The position numbers and the translations under genes are program-made. From Hyphomicrobium_A sp963776675 (GTDB taxonomy: Bacteria; Pseudomonadota; Alphaproteobacteria; Rhizobiales; Hyphomicrobiaceae): DNA of 64,000 nt. This document shows positions 48,007 to 54,702 of this stretch, one piece after another. The stretch lies in NCBI GenBank assembly GCA_963776675.1, contig CAVZNR010000042.1:75524-139523 (forward strand), written 5' to 3'. The notes below the pieces were generated by a model. The model did not search any database. It saw only the letters and a list, made by a program, of their open reading frames with translations, and was not told the origin of the DNA. Within the stretch, counting starts at the first letter, position 1. Each line of letters opens with the position of its first letter.

Positions 48007-48765
48007 TCAATGTTCCGGGGTGGCATCGTGCGTGGCGCCCGCGGACTTGTCCGGGCATTCCTCGCTCACGATGTAGCCGTCCTCGATCCTGATGATCCGG
48101 TCGGCGTAAGGGATCGTGCGATGATCGTGGGTGACCGCGAGCACGGCACGGTTGGGGTCCTTGGCGACTTGCGACAGCAGCGCCATCACGGCGCGGCCGT
48201 TCTCGGCGTCGAGCGCGGCGGTCGGCTCGTCGGCGAGGATGAGCGACGGCCGGCCTGCGAGCGCACGGGCGATGGCGACGCGCTGCTTCTCACCGCCCGA
48301 AAGCTTGGAAGGGAAGGCCTTGGCGCGATGGGCGAGCCCGACCGCAGTCAACGCCTGTACGGCGTGATTGGGCGGATCGACCACGGGGGCCGCGCGCACA
48401 TCGAGTGCCAGCAGCACGTTCTCGCTGGCGGTCATGGTCGGGAACAGGTTGTAGCCCTGGAACACGAAGCCCACGTGCCTGCGCCGAATGCTGGCAAGCC
48501 CTTCCGCGTCGAGTCCCAGGGTCGGGTTGCCGGCGACGTCGAGGTTGCCCTCGGTCGGCGACAGGATGCATCCGAGGATCGACAGGAGCGTTGTCTTGCC
48601 CGAGCCCGAGGGTCCCATGAGCAGGGTCAGCTCGCCCGCGCGCAGCTTGAGGTCGATGCCCTTCAAGGGTTTGACCGCGTGCTCGCCCGTGCCGAAGACC
48701 TTCACGATGCCTGTCGCCTCGAGAAGAATTTTCTGCCCGTTGACGGTTTTAACTGCGTCGTTCAT
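48007..48765 (-). CDS. ABC transporter ATP-binding protein, DevA/MacB type
   Basis: A 252-residue ATPase: Walker A GPSGSGKTT, Q-loop VGFVFQGYNLFPTMTASENV, signature LSGGEKQRVAIARAL, Walker B LILADEPTAALD, and His in AVTHDHRT. This LolD/MacB/DevA family works with FtsX-like permeases as mechanotransmission exporters. The start at 48765 overlaps the permease stop by four bases. Confidence 0.9.
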   Translation of the reverse strand: MNDAVKTVNGQKILLEATGIVKVFGTGEHAVKPLKGIDLKLRAGELTLLMGPSGSGKTTLLSILGCILSPTEGNLDVAGNPTLGLDAEGLASIRRRHVGFVFQGYNLFPTMTASENVLLALDVRAAPVVDPPNHAVQALTAVGLAHRAKAFPSKLSGGEKQRVAIARALAGRPSLILADEPTAALDAENGRAVMALLSQVAKDPNRAVLAVTHDHRTIPYADRIIRIEDGYIVSEECPDKSAGATHDATPEH

Positions 48766-49958
48766 CGGCTGAACACTCCTGCGGGATCGATGCGCGTCAC
48801 CTTGAAGATGGCGGATATTGCGGCAATGACGCACATACCGATCGTCAACGCGAAAAGAAGGACGGCGAGGCCCGGCGTCATCACGATGAGCAATGTCGTG
48901 TCCTTGGATGCCCAGATGACGATCAGGCTCAGGATCATGCCGACGCCGTAGCCGAGCACTGCGCTCATGAGCGCCTGGATGAGGATCACCTTGTGGATGT
49001 AGCCAGCCGAGGCGCCGAGCGCGCGCAAGGTGGCGAACTCGTTCAAATGGTCCTTGGTGCTGGCGTAGAGCGTCTGCGCGACGATGACGACGCCGACGAT
49101 CATTCCCAGTGCGGCGCCTGCAATCAGCGCCGCGCCGGCACCGGTCTGGAATAGCCAGTAATCGACGCTGCGCTTCCTGAACTCGGCCTGCGTCAGCACC
49201 TCACGGTCCGGCAGGCGTGCAACGAGGGTCGAGCGCACCTTTTCTACATCGGCGCCTGGGGCGAGCCGTACCAGCGTGTAGGAGGCCTGGTTGGCGCCGG
49301 CGTCGAGCAGCGTGCGCGCCCGCTGCAGCGAGGTGAAGACATAGGGCAGCGTCGTGAACGAGCGGATGGCGTGGGTCACCGCGCCGATCCTGACGCGTGA
49401 GTTGTTGATCTCGGCCGCATCGCCGAGGCCGTCGACGCCGAGGTCCGTGAAATAGGTGTCGTCGACGGCGACCGAAGTGGGAGCCTTGAGCTCGGCCACG
49501 CTGCCGTCGACCACGTTCCACGGCTTCAGCGAGCCGTTCTCGTGATCGGATCCGATGAGCAGCACCGCCGTCGATCCGCCCTTGGGCTTGCGCCAGGCGG
49601 AGAAGCCGACGACGAGCTCCTCGGCCTCGGCGACGCCGGGCGTGGAGAGGACGGCGTACTTCTCGTGGCCGATGAGGAGCGAGGGATCGTCGAAGCTCTT
49701 GGTGCCGAACGGCACGACCCACAGGTCGCCCTTCGATTGATCGAGCATGGCGGCGATCATGCGCTCCGAGCCGATGTAGAGCCCGCACTGAACCGCAACC
49801 AGCACCACCGAGAACACGATGCCGATCAGCGTGACGGAGAGGCTCAGCTTGTCGTGAAAGAGATTCCGGTAGGCAAGCTTGCCCGCCATCTTGACGGTCT
49901 TCGGCTTGCCCGCTGGGTCGCCCCCCGCTGCCGCCAATATATCGGTGTTCGCCTGCAT
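48762..49958 (-). CDS. FtsX-like ABC permease, DevC type
   Basis: About 398 residues with four membrane segments: KLSLSVTLIGIVFSVVLVAV near the N-terminus, and three near the C-terminus (ALIAGAALGMIVGVVIVAQT, AVLGYGVGMILSLIVIWASK, AVLLFALTIGMCVIAAISAI). A periplasmic domain of about 200 residues lies between, as in DevC/MacB. DHLNEFATLRALGASAGYIH is the coupling helix region. The ATG at 49958 has AAGGA seven bases upstream. First gene of the exporter operon; the secreted paralogue family lies upstream on the same strand. Confidence 0.88.
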   Translation of the reverse strand: MQANTDILAAAGGDPAGKPKTVKMAGKLAYRNLFHDKLSLSVTLIGIVFSVVLVAVQCGLYIGSERMIAAMLDQSKGDLWVVPFGTKSFDDPSLLIGHEKYAVLSTPGVAEAEELVVGFSAWRKPKGGSTAVLLIGSDHENGSLKPWNVVDGSVAELKAPTSVAVDDTYFTDLGVDGLGDAAEINNSRVRIGAVTHAIRSFTTLPYVFTSLQRARTLLDAGANQASYTLVRLAPGADVEKVRSTLVARLPDREVLTQAEFRKRSVDYWLFQTGAGAALIAGAALGMIVGVVIVAQTLYASTKDHLNEFATLRALGASAGYIHKVILIQALMSAVLGYGVGMILSLIVIWASKDTTLLIVMTPGLAVLLFALTIGMCVIAAISAIFKVTRIDPAGVFSR

Positions 49959-50018
49959 CGCTTGTTCCTTCGCCCCAGGATGGCGTCCCGTGGTGGTTGA
50001 TGGAAGTCTTCGCAAGTC

Positions 50019-50046
50019 TCGATCCCGGCCGTTGGGCCGGGATCGA
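50019..50046 (-). terminator. 12-bp perfect hairpin after paralogue A
   Basis: TCGATCCCGGCC-gttg-GGCCGGGATCGA lies 54 bases after the end of paralogue A and before the exporter operon. No T-tract follows, so it may be a processing or Rho-related stem that separates the two units. Confidence 0.5.
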
Positions 50047-50099
50047 GGGAGAGTGTCATGAACCCGCGAGCCGGCCAACCCGGCCCGCTTGGGTTTTGT

Positions 50100-50606
50100 T
50101 TACTCGCAAGGCACCGAAAGCGTCATTCCCACGGTGGGGAAAAACTTCCTGCAGTCCAGTTTCTGGGCCGTCTTCGGCGCGTTTGCGGGCTCGGAGTCGG
50201 TGGCGTCGGTCGCAACGTTAACAGGCTCGCTGTTGTCGATGGAGGCCGTGTCCTCGATCGGCTCGAGGGCCGCCGTAGCGATCGATGAGTTCTCGTTCTC
50301 GACCAGGAAGTCGGGCTTGGGCTCGGGCATCGGCGCGGGCTCGACCACGGCGACCTCCTCGACCTTGGGCGTCGACTTCTTCTTGGCGACATAGGATTTC
50401 TTCTTCGCTGCCCGGCGGCGCGCCTGGTAGTGCTTCTTGCGCCATTGGCGTTTCTCGTATTGGTGCTGCTGATGGGCCATCACGCCGATGGCGCCGATCG
50501 CCAAGCCGATAGCCAGGCGACCTTTCATGCCCGCCTCGGCCGGCCGGGCGAGCATGCCGCTCATCGCGAAAACGGCGACTGCGACGGCGATCATGATCCT
50601 GTTCAT
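50100..50606 (-). CDS. Secreted paralogue A of the tandem ENSSI / Cys-tail family
   Basis: A 168-residue protein. Signal peptide NRIMIAVAVAVFAMSGMLAR, then PAEAG (cleavage AEA-G). A second hydrophobic stretch (RLAIGLAIGAIGVMA) is followed by a very basic region (KRQWRKKHYQARRRAAKKKS). An acidic/Pro linker contains ENENSSIATAALEP, and the C-terminal tail is LDCRKFFPTVGMTLSVPCE. The two tail cysteines probably pair. The start has AAGGAG six bases upstream and inverted-repeat site A 73 bases upstream. I know no function for this family. The second hydrophobic stretch is unique to this copy. Confidence 0.75.
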   Translation of the reverse strand: MNRIMIAVAVAVFAMSGMLARPAEAGMKGRLAIGLAIGAIGVMAHQQHQYEKRQWRKKHYQARRRAAKKKSYVAKKKSTPKVEEVAVVEPAPMPEPKPDFLVENENSSIATAALEPIEDTASIDNSEPVNVATDATDSEPANAPKTAQKLDCRKFFPTVGMTLSVPCE

Positions 50607-50644
50607 AGCTGTCTCCTTCGATAGGTCGACTTGGCGTGATCCAT

Positions 50645-50694
50645 GTGACCCATAATGGTCGTCCCTGGCCGGTCGCTCTGTTCCGGGGGGAACA
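50645..50694 (-). promoter_or_regulatory. Inverted-repeat promoter, site A
   Basis: TGTTCC-GGGG-GGAACA (50679-50694) has perfect 6-base arms. On the coding strand a CATTAT hexamer (50652-50657) follows at the spacing common to all five sites. Predicted transcription start is about 50645. Confidence 0.55.
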
Positions 50695-50739
50695 CGGGCG
50701 GACGAATTCTCAAAACCGGCCTCAGCTTTCTTTCCGGTG

Positions 50740-51198
50740 TTATTCGCACGGCACCGTGAGGGTCATGCCCACGGACGGGAAGAACTGCTTGCAGTTGGAC
50801 TTCTTGGCCGGCGCCGCTTCGACGGAGCTGCCGGTCTCGGTGCTGTCCCCCTGCGCATCCGGCTGAGATTGGGCCGTGGAGATGGACGAGTTCTCGCTCG
50901 TGGCGGTCTTGTCGACGGGCTCGGCCGTGGTCTCCGGCTCGGCCTTGGCGACCGGCTTTGCGGCAGCCGGCTTCTTCGAGACTTGGACGTCCTCGTCCAC
51001 CGCACGGCGCACGTGGTGTCGCTTGGCGCGGCGCGACTTATGAGAGCTGCTGCCGGAGTTTCCGTTGCCGTGGGCGGTAAAGCTGCCGAGCGGGTAGCCG
51101 AAGCCCAGACGGACCTTCGTGCCGGCCTCTGCCGTGGAGCCGAGCAGCGCCGTTGCGGCGAGAATGGCGGTGACAAGCGCGATTGCGGACTTGGTCAT
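50740..51198 (-). CDS. Secreted paralogue B of the tandem ENSSI / Cys-tail family
   Basis: A 152-residue protein. Signal peptide KSAIALVTAILAATALLGST ends AEAG. The basic region here is HKSRRAKRHHVRRAVDED, the linker is Ala/Pro/Glu-rich with TSENSSISTAQSQP, and the tail is SNCKQFFPSVGMTLTVPCE. The start has AGGAGG six bases upstream. Domain order is identical to its neighbours although the middle is poorly conserved. Site B lies 80 bases upstream. A weak ACCGG/CCGGT hairpin (50716-50740) follows. Confidence 0.75.
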   Translation of the reverse strand: MTKSAIALVTAILAATALLGSTAEAGTKVRLGFGYPLGSFTAHGNGNSGSSSHKSRRAKRHHVRRAVDEDVQVSKKPAAAKPVAKAEPETTAEPVDKTATSENSSISTAQSQPDAQGDSTETGSSVEAAPAKKSNCKQFFPSVGMTLTVPCE

Positions 51199-51243
51199 GG
51201 GCGTCCTCCTAGGCTTGCCGCGGCGCGCGCGGCATCAATCTCG

Positions 51244-51293
51244 GAGGCCGATATTCGCTGCGCGCGTATGAGGTCGCTGTGTCGTGCGGAACA
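51244..51293 (-). promoter_or_regulatory. Inverted-repeat promoter, site B
   Basis: TGTGTC-GTGC-GGAACA (51278-51293) has one perfect arm and two mismatches in the other. A GAATAT hexamer (51251-51256, coding strand) lies at the shared spacing. Predicted transcription start is about 51244. Confidence 0.45.
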
Positions 51294-51338
51294 AGCGGAA
51301 AGATTCTGCGCCAAGCCCGCTTGCCCCAAAATGCACAA

Positions 51339-51364
51339 CGATCCCGACCTTGCGGCCGGGATCG
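51339..51364. terminator. Hairpin between paralogues B and C
   Basis: CGATCCCG and CGGGATCG pair around a 10-base loop; the stem can extend with CC/GG inside. CGTTTTTTG follows on the plus strand and A-rich sequence flanks it, so it could act in either direction. For minus-strand paralogue C it lies 26 bases after the stop. Confidence 0.5.
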
Positions 51365-51389
51365 CGTTTTTTGCATCAGAAGGGGGTGG

Positions 51390-51846
51390 TTACTGGCAGG
51401 ACACCGACAGGGTCATGCCGACCGCGGGGAAGAACTGCTTGCAGCCGACTTCCTTGGCAGCCGCGACCTTCTCTACCTTGACCGTCTCGAACCGGCTTGG
51501 CCTCGGCAACCTTGGCGGTCGCGGTGGAGATCGAGGAGTTCTCCGACACGACGGGGGCGGCCGTCTCGATCTTGGTCTCGGGCTCGGCCTTGGCAACCGT
51601 GACCTTCTCCTCAACCGGCTTGCGGGCGACCCGGACCTTCCGCTTCACGCTGCGGTGCGCGGAGCGATGAGTGCGCTTGCGGTAAGAGCGGAAGTAGCCC
51701 CCGCCGTGGCAGCCGGCCTTCTCGAGGGTGGAGAAGCCCGCAGGCGCTGCGAGGCGCACATTGAAACCGGCAGCCTCGGCGCCGGTGCCGATGAAGGCGG
51801 CGATGGCGAAGAAAACGGCGGCGGCGGCGGTCAGGGTCTTGGTCAC
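51390..51846 (-). CDS. Secreted paralogue C of the tandem family (apparent frameshift)
   Basis: A GTG start at 51846 with AAGGAG upstream opens a signal peptide (KTLTAAAAVFFAIAAFIGTG, then AEAAG). A basic region (RSYRKRTHRSAHRSVKRKVR) and VVSENSSISTATAKVAE follow. After EAKPV the frame breaks near 51490: GTTC appears where GTC is expected. In the corrected frame it reads ETVKVEKVAAAKEVGCKQFF followed by PAVGMTLSVSCQ, matching the family tail. Corrected length is about 151 residues, like its neighbours, so the break is probably an extra T in the sequence. The read-through frame ends at 51376. Confidence 0.72.
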
Positions 51847-51877
51847 GGCTAGTCTCCTTGGCTGGGTGTTCGTCTCT

Positions 51878-51927
51878 GCAAGGGATCATGCCGGGAGGCG
51901 GCCGCCGGCGCTGTTTCGCGAGTGACA
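51878..51927 (-). promoter_or_regulatory. Inverted-repeat promoter, site C
   Basis: TGTTTC-GCGA-GTGACA (51912-51927) is the weakest copy of the element. A CATGAT hexamer (51885-51890, coding strand) sits at the shared spacing. Predicted transcription start is about 51878. Confidence 0.4.
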
Positions 51928-51984
51928 AGCCAAAAATTATTTGCAGATTTCGCGCGCAGACAGGCTAACTCATTGGCCAGACAC

Positions 51985-52020
51985 AAAAAACTCGACCCCG
52001 ATCTTGCGATCGGGGTCGAG
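51985..52020 (-). terminator. Intrinsic terminator after paralogue D
   Basis: CTCGACCCCGATC-ttgc/gcaa-GATCGGGGTCGAG forms a perfect 13-bp stem (51991-52020), followed on the minus strand by TTTTTTGTG. It is a canonical Rho-independent terminator 63 bases after the paralogue D stop. Confidence 0.8.
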
Positions 52021-52083
52021 GGGCCGGGGGCTCTGCGCGGGGGGACGCGGTCTCAACCGGCCCAAGCTGTTGAGTTGGAAGGC

Positions 52084-52533
52084 TTATTCGCAAGGCACCG
52101 AAAGCGTCATGCCGACGGTGGCGAAGAACTTCTTGCAGTCGATGCTGCGAGCCGGCTTCTCGGCGGCCACGGTCTCGACCGGCTCAGCGGCCGATACCTG
52201 CTTGGGCTCGACCTGGGCCACGGAAATCGAGGAATTCTCAGAGACGGCGGCCGTCTCGGCCTGCTCCTCGACCTTGTCCTCAACCTTGGCGACGGCCGGG
52301 GCCGACTTCTTGGTGATCTTGGCAGGGGCCGTCTCGTGGCGGCGGGCTGCGCGATAGGCGCGCTTCTCGGCCCGCTTCCGGGTCTCGTAGGCGGCTTCCT
52401 TGTTGTAGTTGGTCAGGTACGGCGGCACGCCACCGAAGCCAAAATGGGCCTTGAATCCGGCCTCGGCAGTCGAGGTCAGCATGGTGGCGGCGGCGAGAAT
52501 GGCGGTCGCGATGGCGATGATCTGCTTGGTCAT
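52084..52533 (-). CDS. Secreted paralogue D of the tandem ENSSI / Cys-tail family
   Basis: A 149-residue protein. Signal peptide KQIIAIATAILAAATMLTST ends AEAG. A short aromatic segment (GFGGVPPYLTNYNKEAAYET) leads into a basic region (RKRAEKRAYRAARRHE), then an acidic linker with VSENSSISVAQVEP, and the tail SIDCKKFFATVGMTLSVPCE. The start has GAGGAGG upstream. Its promoter carries the only perfect 18-bp copy of the palindrome and its terminator is canonical, so it is a complete monocistronic unit. Confidence 0.77.
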   Translation of the reverse strand: MTKQIIAIATAILAAATMLTSTAEAGFKAHFGFGGVPPYLTNYNKEAAYETRKRAEKRAYRAARRHETAPAKITKKSAPAVAKVEDKVEEQAETAAVSENSSISVAQVEPKQVSAAEPVETVAAEKPARSIDCKKFFATVGMTLSVPCE

Positions 52534-52581
52534 AACTTAAGTCCTCCTCAGGTGGGGCGTTTGCCCCTTGGCTGTGTCCCT

Positions 52582-52631
52582 GAGGCCGACAATGCCGGCA
52601 TCCCGCCCCGGGCGCTGTTCCGGCCGGAACA
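52582..52631 (-). promoter_or_regulatory. Inverted-repeat promoter, site D
   Basis: TGTTCC-GGCC-GGAACA (52616-52631) lies inside a perfect 18-base palindrome CTGTTCCGGCCGGAACAG (52615-52632). A CATTGT hexamer (52589-52594, coding strand) follows at the shared spacing. Predicted transcription start is about 52582. Confidence 0.6.
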
Positions 52632-52632
52632 G

Positions 52633-52939
52633 GGCAGATTCTTTTTCAGCGCGGTGCCGACAGGCGCCAAATGTGCGGGTCACCCTGCAATAATCCGTGA
52701 TCCGACGGGTCGGCGGCCGCCGGGGCCCTTTCTCGGCACTTTTAATGAATTGCCGTCGCTTGGGATTCCGCCGGATGCGCTCCGGTTTCTGCTGCGCGGT
52801 GGGTCGGCGGACCTGCTAAAGTGCGCAAGCGGGTCAGGGGGCGAGACCCGGCGACACAATATCCGCACACGGCAGTTGCCAAGATCGCTCGATCTGACGT
52901 AACGCTGCCATATCGTCGGCTCCGGACCAAAAGAATCGC
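52633..52939. other. Intergenic region between site D and the Rrf2 gene
   Basis: About 300 bases that separate the divergent paralogue D and Rrf2-type genes. I see no gene or strong hairpin. The segment from about 52860 must hold the promoter of the Rrf2 gene, but I cannot fix its elements. Confidence 0.4.
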
Positions 52940-53428
52940 ATGCGCCTCAACAAATCAACGAGCTACGCCGTCCGCATTCTGATCGACTGCGCCAAGTCCG
53001 GGGACCGGCTGATCAAAGTCGCAGATATTGCGCAGCGGCTCGATATCACGCAGCAGAATGCCTTCAAGATCGTACATCTGCTGTCGCGGGCTGGCTTTCT
53101 CGCCTCGGTTCGCGGGCGCAACGGCGGCGTACGGCTCGCCTCGCCCCCCAATAAGATCCGCATCGGCGACGTGGTGCGCGCCATCGAATTCACCCGCATC
53201 GACGAGACGAAACCGGGCAGCAACGGCAGCCTCAGCCAGATCGTCGACGACGCGCTCGAGGCCTTTATCACCGTGCTGGACCAGCACACCCTGGCCGAGA
53301 TGGCCAAGGCCGGCCAGGCGGCCTCCGAGACGGGGTCCGGCGGCCGCGCGCCCATTAAGGGAGCGTTGCGGGCGGCCCCTCCGGGGACCCGGGTGCGCCG
53401 GGGTCCGCAGCAGACCGTTGCCCGCTGA
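52940..53428 (+). CDS. Rrf2 family regulator without Fe-S cysteines
   Basis: A 162-residue winged-helix protein, MRLNKSTSYAVRILIDCAKS at the start. The recognition region is VADIAQRLDITQQNAFKIVH and the wing VRGRNGGVRLASPPNKIRIG. Rrf2 sensors such as IscR, NsrR and RirA bind a cluster through three cysteines after the wing; here the only Cys is Cys17, so this protein cannot hold such a cluster. The C-terminus is an unrelated Gly/Arg/Pro tail. The ligand is unknown. Confidence 0.85.
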   Translation: MRLNKSTSYAVRILIDCAKSGDRLIKVADIAQRLDITQQNAFKIVHLLSRAGFLASVRGRNGGVRLASPPNKIRIGDVVRAIEFTRIDETKPGSNGSLSQIVDDALEAFITVLDQHTLAEMAKAGQAASETGSGGRAPIKGALRAAPPGTRVRRGPQQTVAR

Positions 53429-53627
53429 TCGGCGTTCGGCGGCCTTTGAAGGCGCCCTCCGGAGCGGGGCCCAGGGCCGCTGCGGCGCCCGGAGCCCTTG
53501 ACAGGGCTCGTAAACCCTTCAAAACATGAAATTGAGGTTCCATATTAGGGGCATGCTAGAAGCTGCGAGCCATCCTGATTTGAGCGGACGATGAGACACG
53601 AAGTGGCAGGTGCGGGCATTGAGATCG

Positions 53628-53644
53628 CCGGAGCGGTGCTCCGG
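53628..53644 (+). repeat. Inverted repeat before the Bfd-like gene
   Basis: CCGGAGC-ggt-GCTCCGG is a perfect 7-bp stem 35 bases before the Bfd-like start. It may be a leader hairpin or operator; no match to a known iron box is evident. Confidence 0.35.
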
Positions 53645-53679
53645 CCGACACCATGCGCGCGTTGCGGACGGTGCGCGCC

Positions 53680-54021
53680 ATGATCATCTGCTCATGCACC
53701 GTCATCACCGATCGCGACATCGAGGCCGCGCTTCTCGAAATCCTCAATCGCCCTGACGCACCAATCCCGACTCCGGGTGTCGTCTATCGTCACTTGCAGA
53801 AGCGGATGAACTGCTGCGGATGCGCGCCGCTTGCGGTCGAGACGATCTATAACAAGGTCGAAGAGCTCGAGCGGAAGGGATTGATTTCTCCGAACGTTTG
53901 CGAGACCGCGCGCAGCCGACTGCTCGAGATCTCAGCCTGGCGTCCGCGCTTGCGCCGCAAGAAGAAGGACGCCGCTGCCGCTCCTTCCGAGAAAGACGAC
54001 ACCTCTCGCAAGGTGGCATAA
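53680..54021 (+). CDS. Bfd-like (2Fe-2S) protein with basic extension
   Basis: A 113-residue protein. The N-terminus IICSCTVITDRDIEAALLEI matches the BFD-type [2Fe-2S] domain, with Cys4 and Cys6, then Cys45 and Cys48 in MNCCGCAP (Cys46 is extra). Bacterioferritin-associated ferredoxin delivers electrons to release iron from bacterioferritin, whose gene is next. Unlike the 64-residue E. coli Bfd, this one has a C-terminal extension with RPRLRRKKKDAAAAPSEKDD. The ATG at 53680 starts the domain; an ATG at 53653 is possible. Confidence 0.82.
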   Translation: MIICSCTVITDRDIEAALLEILNRPDAPIPTPGVVYRHLQKRMNCCGCAPLAVETIYNKVEELERKGLISPNVCETARSRLLEISAWRPRLRRKKKDAAAAPSEKDDTSRKVA

Positions 54022-54041
54022 GCCGCGTCGCGGCGTTTTTT
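54022..54041 (+). terminator. Intrinsic terminator after the Bfd-like gene
   Basis: GCCGC-gtc-GCGGC followed by GTTTTTTG begins right after the stop codon. It implies that bacterioferritin is expressed at least partly from its own promoter. Confidence 0.75.
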
Positions 54042-54180
54042 GCGCTGGCATCCCACCTCATCTCCAACCACAATCAGCATGCGGCCTCGCTCGAGGCACG
54101 CCTACTGAGTCACGACGCGGCCAGCCCGCCGTTCAACTCAGCATTCCTACCTATTTTCTCGCCAAGCACGGAGGGCAGCC

Positions 54181-54678
54181 ATGAAGGGCAATAAAGAGGT
54201 TATCGAGGCGCTGAACGAGGCGCTGAAGCTGGAGCTCGGTGCCGTCAACCAGTACTGGCTGCATTACCGCCGGCTTGACGACTGGGGCTTCACCAAGCTC
54301 GCCAAAAAGGAGCGCGCTGAATCGATCGAGGAGATGCAGCACGCCGACAAGCTGATCACGCGCATCATCTTCCTGGAGGGGCTGCCGAAGATGCAGGAGA
54401 TTGCCCCGCTGATGATCGGCGAGACTCTGAAAGAGGTGCTGGAATGCGATCTGAAGGGCGAGTACGTCGCGCAGGAGTTCTACACCAAGGCGCGTGACAT
54501 CTGCCGCTCGCACAAGGACTACGTCAGCATGGACCTGTTCGAGCACCTTCTGAAGGACGAGGAAGGCCACATCGATTTTCTCGAGACGCAGCTCGATCTC
54601 TTGAAGAGCATCGGCATTCAGAACTACGGGCAGCTGCAGTCTGATTCCGCCAACGACGTGGAAGGCAGCGCGGACTAG
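54181..54678 (+). CDS. bfr: Bacterioferritin
   Basis: A 165-residue iron-storage protein that forms a 24-mer with haem at dimer interfaces. The diiron ferroxidase ligands are present: Glu18 (KLELGAVNQYW), Glu51 and His54 (EEMQHADKL), Glu94 (DLKGEYVA), Glu127 and His130 (DEEGHID). The haem-ligating Met52 is in the same EEMQHAD segment. The C-terminus is slightly extended (SDSANDVEGSAD). GGAGGGCAGCC precedes the ATG. Confidence 0.95.
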   Translation: MKGNKEVIEALNEALKLELGAVNQYWLHYRRLDDWGFTKLAKKERAESIEEMQHADKLITRIIFLEGLPKMQEIAPLMIGETLKEVLECDLKGEYVAQEFYTKARDICRSHKDYVSMDLFEHLLKDEEGHIDFLETQLDLLKSIGIQNYGQLQSDSANDVEGSAD

Positions 54679-54702
54679 ATCCGGCTCGCGGCAGTGGCAG
54701 CG

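Noticed and set aside
50645..52631. GGAAC as the -35 box of general stress (EcfG) promoters
   Set aside because: EcfG promoters need GGAAC followed after about 16-17 bases by CGTT. None of the five sites has GTT at that distance on either strand, so the dyad and AT-rich hexamer explain the pattern better.
52615..52632. CTGT...ACAG palindrome as a LexA (SOS) box
   Set aside because: The E. coli box has 8 bases between CTGT and ACAG and alphaproteobacterial LexA uses GAAC-N7-GAAC or GTTC-N7-GTTC. Here the spacing is 10 and the core is GGCC, and the downstream genes are not repair genes.
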